From assembly GCA_030620005.1 (NCBI GenBank), contig JAUXAJ010000244.1:1-7906 (forward strand): a stretch of 7,906 bases of DNA, in the 5' to 3' direction. This document shows positions 4,751-7,906 of this stretch, piece after piece. Numbering within the stretch: the stretch's first letter is position 1; each line of letters opens with the position of its first letter. Both the position numbers and the translations under genes were made by a program. The notes beneath the pieces were generated by a model. That model searched no databases and was not told where the DNA came from. It worked only from the letters and a program-made list of their open reading frames with translations. Origin of the DNA: Promethearchaeota archaeon. GTDB taxonomy: Archaea > Asgardarchaeota > Lokiarchaeia > Sigynarchaeales > SOKP01.

Positions 4751-6226
4751 TTAATCCTCAGTCTGTCCTAATTGATTTCCCCTTTTCAACAATTCTTCGG
4801 AATATAGGTTGTAAAACCACATTATTTCGTTTTGAAAGTAAAACCTTTCTCTTAAAATGTCGTAATGCGATTTATCCTTTAAACTCGTTAATTTTGCAAT
4901 ATCTTTCGAGTTTAACTTCCCTTCCTCAATCAATTCCATTCTACAAATGAATTGATCGCTCATTTTAATAGGTCTTAAGATTATTTCTACAGCATTTGAA
5001 ATTTTATTTATTAAGGCTTGAAATTCTAATTCCTTTTTATAATAAGGCTCCAAATTTTTCTTTAAGAATCGTTTAATCTGTTCCATTATCCGTTCTTTTT
5101 TATAATAATTGATTTTTTCTTTCTCTTTTATAAATTCTGAAAGAAAATCCATTATTTTTTTTATGATTGTATCTTTAATGGTCTTATAAGTCAGTTCCTT
5201 TTTTAATCTTGTCAGAAATTGTTGTTTTAAGAATTCCTTGTATTTTATGATTATAGCCTCATTTTCCTTAATATCGCTACAAATTTCTACTATTTCTCCT
5301 CTAGGGGTTGAATACGTGAATCCATGTCCTTGAGGGCCGATACCGCCTAATAAAACCATTGATAAGCTGTAAAATTCGTATTGATCTTTATTTCTTATAA
5401 TTTTATCGCGATTTTGTAAAATATTTTTTACTGAAATTAAATGGGTTTTTCCAGAGAATTGAAATTCAATTAACTTCAAATCATTATTATTTGCTTCATT
5501 CTTCGCAATAAAATGATTCTTTTCAAAACGATTGACAAAATCTTGAACATCTCCAAGTTTTTCAACGCTAAGCCCGTACATTGAATATTTATCAAAAGAT
5601 TTTAATAAAAATCCTAAATTATAATAATTTCTCCAATATAACTCATCATTACGAGATGATGATGAAGAATCAGATCTATAAGAGTCAGATCTATAAGAGA
5701 ACAAGACATAGAGGTCATGTGGCATTATTATACATGAATAAAAAATTAATGAGTCAGTTACTTTTCCGAATAAATCGCGCAAATTTGCTATGAGTGTTTT
5801 ATCGTTTTTGATGTTTTCTATTAATTTCAAATCCTCATCAGAAAATTCTTTATCAAATAAGTTATATTGGTTATAAAACCTTATAATTTCAAATATATTG
5901 CCATTTTGCCCTGTTTGCATGCATAATAGATGTAAATCACAAATGATTCTAAATCTAAACGGAATCTTTTTGACATCAATAAAAATTCCCAATTTATCTG
6001 AATGATTAAATAATCGTCTAAAATCTTCAAATTTTCTTAAGGCCAGAAACTTAGAAAGAGCGATATAAAAATTTTCTTCAATTTCCTTCTTATATGCTTC
6101 GTATTTAGGTGAATTAAATAAATCAGGAGAACATTTTTCGATAAAATTATTAATACTTCTGTTAATTTTAGATAAATCTGCCGATTTTAAAGATTCAATT
6201 ATCTCTAAAAATTGTTTTGAAATCAT
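4751..6226 (-). CDS. Hypothetical protein, 491 residues, mostly helical
   Basis: Not recognised. The protein appears soluble, with no signal peptide or clear membrane segment. The N-terminal third (1-170) is mainly helical with amphipathic patterns. A low-complexity stretch (177-192) has SYRSD twice and then a Ser run, probably an exposed linker. Residues 245-320 look more globular and beta-rich, with a Gly-rich turn (GGIGPQGHGF, 294-303) followed by TYSTPRGEIVEIC (304-316); this is the best candidate for a conserved functional centre. Residues 320-415 are Lys/Glu-rich helices, and the C-terminus (420-480) is again helical. Its DNA looks more A+T-rich than the flanking enzyme genes, which may mean recent acquisition or weak constraint. 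The ATG at 6226 has no Shine-Dalgarno site. It converges on the ribbon-helix-helix gene and lies 151 bases after the URO-D gene on the same strand. The length without stops and clean convergence support a real gene. Confidence 0.75.
   Translation of the reverse strand: MISKQFLEIIESLKSADLSKINRSINNFIEKCSPDLFNSPKYEAYKKEIEENFYIALSKFLALRKFEDFRRLFNHSDKLGIFIDVKKIPFRFRIICDLHLLCMQTGQNGNIFEIIRFYNQYNLFDKEFSDEDLKLIENIKNDKTLIANLRDLFGKVTDSLIFYSCIIMPHDLYVLFSYRSDSYRSDSSSSSRNDELYWRNYYNLGFLLKSFDKYSMYGLSVEKLGDVQDFVNRFEKNHFIAKNEANNNDLKLIEFQFSGKTHLISVKNILQNRDKIIRNKDQYEFYSLSMVLLGGIGPQGHGFTYSTPRGEIVEICSDIKENEAIIIKYKEFLKQQFLTRLKKELTYKTIKDTIIKKIMDFLSEFIKEKEKINYYKKERIMEQIKRFLKKNLEPYYKKELEFQALINKISNAVEIILRPIKMSDQFICRMELIEEGKLNSKDIAKLTSLKDKSHYDILRERFYFQNEIMWFYNLYSEELLKRGNQLGQTED
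5670..5699. repeat. Exact 15-bp tandem duplication inside the unknown gene
   Basis: TCAGATCTATAAGAG occurs at 5670-5684 and again at 5685-5699 with no mismatch. It encodes the repeated SYRSD pentapeptide in frame. Next to it is a short GAT/GAA-rich run (about 5655-5669) encoding serines. An exact copy suggests recent slippage in an unconstrained linker. Confidence 0.85.
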
Positions 6227-6292
6227 TATGATTTAGCAATAAGAAAAACAAATTAAATAATTAAAAAATACATCTATTTCTTTAAAATATAA
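6227..6292 (-). promoter_or_regulatory. Possible promoter of the unknown 491-codon gene
   Basis: Read leftward, TTATATTTTAAA (6292-6281) is a TATA-like element 55-66 bases before the ATG at 6226. A weaker A+T stretch (TAATTATTTAA, about 6265-6253) lies about 30 bases before it. Either could serve, and base composition makes the choice uncertain. Confidence 0.35.
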
Positions 6293-6316
6293 TTTTTTGA
6301 TCAAAAAAAGATTTTT
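6293..6316 (-). terminator. Palindrome and T-run after the URO-D gene, possible terminator
   Basis: TTTTTTGATCAAAAAA (6293-6308) is a perfect 16-bp palindrome. On the leftward strand a run of seven T (complement of 6303-6309) lies about 70 bases past the URO-D stop codon, as expected of a U-rich terminator. AAAAGATTTTT (6306-6316) also pairs with AAAAATCTTTT (6361-6371), which could form a larger stem-loop. The palindrome may instead be an operator for the unknown gene downstream. Confidence 0.4.
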
Positions 6317-6377
6317 GTCACTCGTTATATTAAAACTAATTCCAATTACATGATACTGAGAAAAATCTTTTCAAACT

Positions 6378-7514
6378 TTATAATGTTAAAGGATATTGTC
6401 CATATTTTTTAATAGCCTTCATCATTGCAAGAATGTTATCAAGTTTACAAGCGTTGGTAATATCCGTACATGGACTTAAAATATAGCCTCCACCTTCTCC
6501 AGCGTCTTTAATGCATTTTTTCACTGCTTCAACAACTTGTTCAGTAGTTCCATAAGGTAACAATTCTGAAACATCAATATTACCTATTAAACACAATTTA
6601 TCGCCGTATTCTTCTTTAAGATGCTTCAAGTCCATACCTGCGCCAGGTTCCAGAGATTCCACGCCGTGAAATCCTGCTTCGATTAATCCAGGAAAATATG
6701 GCTCTGTAAATCCGTCCGAATGAAAAAAAACAAATTTTCCGGCCTTCCGTATCTCGCGAACTACTTTTTTATAAGCTGGAACGACAAGTTCGCGATGTAT
6801 CCTTGGATCAATCATTACCTTATTCTTGTAGGCAGTATCATCGGCCAAATTAAACAACTCTAAGTCTGTTTCAGCTGCTATTTTTGCCCATTTAACTGCA
6901 ACTTTAGTCCTCAATTCAATGTATCTCTTTATCTTAGCCTTGTTTTTTCTAAGTAATTTTGCAACCAAGCCTAAACCAAGACCTTCCCATATTGGTTCTA
7001 ATATTTGAAAAAGATCGCAAGAAATCATAAACTCGTCTATTGGAAATTTTTTAAGGCGCTTGTTTACTTTCTCAACATATCTTGGGTAAGCTTCCCACTC
7101 AACAGAATAATACGAATCGTAAAAATAATCAGCCATTTCCTCAGTAGTAATATAATTAGTTAGATACCAGGCGGCGTCTTGGTCTTTTTGGTCAGATTTT
7201 TTAAAGACTCTACCTTCGTAGTCAACAAATCGATCGGAAGCATTCTCTACTTGAGGAATGGGATGTTCTTGGAAAGTGCCCTTAGGAGGAGTAACTGGTA
7301 TCCCGATTAGATGCCAAGCACAATCAAAACCTAGTTTTTTTTCAATATTAAAATCTCTGCCGAATAAAACAAGATTTTTTTTCTTTTTGAAATCATCCCC
7401 CCACAAATTTAGCAAGCCTTTCTTAAAACCGGGCATTATACTCTGAATAAAAGTAGGTATTCGATCAGGTACTTCGCGATCAATGGCTTTTAAAATTCTC
7501 TCACGGGCGTTCAT
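6378..7514 (-). CDS. Uroporphyrinogen decarboxylase-superfamily protein, probable corrinoid methyltransferase (MtaA-like)
   Basis: A 378-residue TIM-barrel protein of the URO-D superfamily. The start resembles the family opening (MNARERILKAIDREVPDRIP, residues 1-20). Later blocks are NLADDTAYK (222-230), the FFHSDGF block (263-269), GVESLEPGAGMDL (284-296), GDKLCLIGNID (304-314) and GGGYILSPCTDIT (341-353). In methylcobamide:CoM methyltransferases zinc is held by His, Cys and Cys. Here the first pair is H265 and D267, and C349 could be the later Cys, so metal binding is plausible but not identical. True heme-pathway URO-D is unlikely, since the HSDG block and length fit the methyltransferase-like group. 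It probably moves methyl groups between a corrinoid protein and a thiol or other acceptor; the partner is not in this window. It follows the partial paralogue by 46 bases on the same strand, suggesting one transcript. No Shine-Dalgarno site is visible at the ATG at 7514. Confidence 0.8.
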   Translation of the reverse strand: MNARERILKAIDREVPDRIPTFIQSIMPGFKKGLLNLWGDDFKKKKNLVLFGRDFNIEKKLGFDCAWHLIGIPVTPPKGTFQEHPIPQVENASDRFVDYEGRVFKKSDQKDQDAAWYLTNYITTEEMADYFYDSYYSVEWEAYPRYVEKVNKRLKKFPIDEFMISCDLFQILEPIWEGLGLGLVAKLLRKNKAKIKRYIELRTKVAVKWAKIAAETDLELFNLADDTAYKNKVMIDPRIHRELVVPAYKKVVREIRKAGKFVFFHSDGFTEPYFPGLIEAGFHGVESLEPGAGMDLKHLKEEYGDKLCLIGNIDVSELLPYGTTEQVVEAVKKCIKDAGEGGGYILSPCTDITNACKLDNILAMMKAIKKYGQYPLTL

Positions 7515-7560
7515 GATGTTTAAAATTTGTTAGATCATTTATTCTTTTTCAAATAAAATG

Positions 7561-7906
7561 TTAAGGTTCAAATTTTTCTACAATTTCAGAAACTGTTTTT
7601 AATCTCCGTCCATCTCCAAAACACAACTCGTCACTAATCCCTAAAATCAAGTTAGGTGAAAGTAGTTCCAATATTTGCTTCGTATCTTTTATTATCTTAG
7701 ATTCTTCAAATTGTCGCAAGAACAATGTGGCAGGAATAACATCAAATAAAATTTTTCCCGAATCTCCTATTGTTTTAGCTATTGTTTCTACAGGCACGTC
7801 TCCTTGAGGAGGAGGCGTAAGAGCTTCGTAGCCGTCAAAAGACATTGTAAGAAGATATGGTAATAAATACTTGAAAGACCCATCTATGTGAATGAAAGCA
7901 AATTTA
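7561..7906 (-). CDS. URO-D-superfamily protein, C-terminal part (5' end outside window)
   Basis: The reading frame is open from the stop at 7561-7563 to the window edge, giving at least 114 residues. The Met at 7845 is internal, because the codons before it (7905-7846) encode conserved sequence beginning KFAFIHIDGSF. The visible part matches the last quarter of URO-D-superfamily proteins: a His-x-Asp-Gly block (FIHIDGS), then EALTPPPQGDVPVETI, a GKILFDVIPATLF strand region, and the closing helix ending VEKFEP. The His and Asp match H265 and D267 of the adjacent paralogue. The position of that protein's C349 appears to be Ser here (LGISDE), so the two are different subtypes, not a recent duplication. 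It is probably a corrinoid-linked methyltransferase or related lyase; the function is uncertain. Confidence 0.72.
   Translation of the reverse strand, partial: KFAFIHIDGSFKYLLPYLLTMSFDGYEALTPPPQGDVPVETIAKTIGDSGKILFDVIPATLFLRQFEESKIIKDTKQILELLSPNLILGISDELCFGDGRRLKTVSEIVEKFEP

Overview
This window is an A+T-rich stretch from what is most likely an archaeon. Intergenic regions carry TATA-type promoters and T-rich terminators with no bacterial -35/-10 pairs, and strong Shine-Dalgarno sites are rare. The gene set (C45-type acyltransferase/hydrolase, alkyl-sulfatase-type metallo-beta-lactamase, stand-alone 3-hydroxyacyl-CoA dehydrogenase, M19-type dipeptidase homologue, tandem URO-D-type methyltransferases) fits a Lokiarchaeia-like Asgard lineage. 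That lineage call is inference; no rRNA, tRNA or ribosomal protein is present to fix it.

Layout: on the left, a C45-type gene runs leftward out of the window and is interrupted by an in-frame TAA. It diverges from a rightward alkyl-sulfatase-like MBL-fold gene (524-1762), and the two share a 78-base promoter region with a 21-bp inverted repeat. A 3-hydroxyacyl-CoA dehydrogenase gene (1883-2731, TTG start) follows on the same strand with its own TATA-like region. A leftward M19-type dipeptidase homologue (2821-3957) converges on it. A 302-bp intergenic region (3958-4259) then holds direct repeats and small palindromes. Just before the rightward ribbon-helix-helix regulator gene (4260-4673) it has six tandem copies of an 11-bp element. 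A 491-residue protein of unknown function (4751-6226, leftward) converges on the regulator. The right end holds two leftward URO-D-superfamily genes in tandem (6378-7514 complete; 7561 to the window edge partial), 46 bp apart and probably co-transcribed.

How the genes might work together: the sulfatase-like and acyl-CoA dehydrogenase genes could belong to breakdown of alkyl chains or alkyl esters, and the URO-D pair to corrinoid-dependent methyl transfer. Neither link is proven here. Several enzymes depart from the canonical catalytic set: the MBL protein lacks the final metal-binding His, the dehydrogenase has Asp for Glu in its His-Glu dyad, and the dipeptidase homologue lacks the N-terminal His-x-Asp and the bridging Glu. 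The most distinctive non-coding signal is the 11-bp repeat array before the regulator gene, which looks like an autoregulatory operator. No CRISPR array, transposase, tRNA or rRNA was seen.
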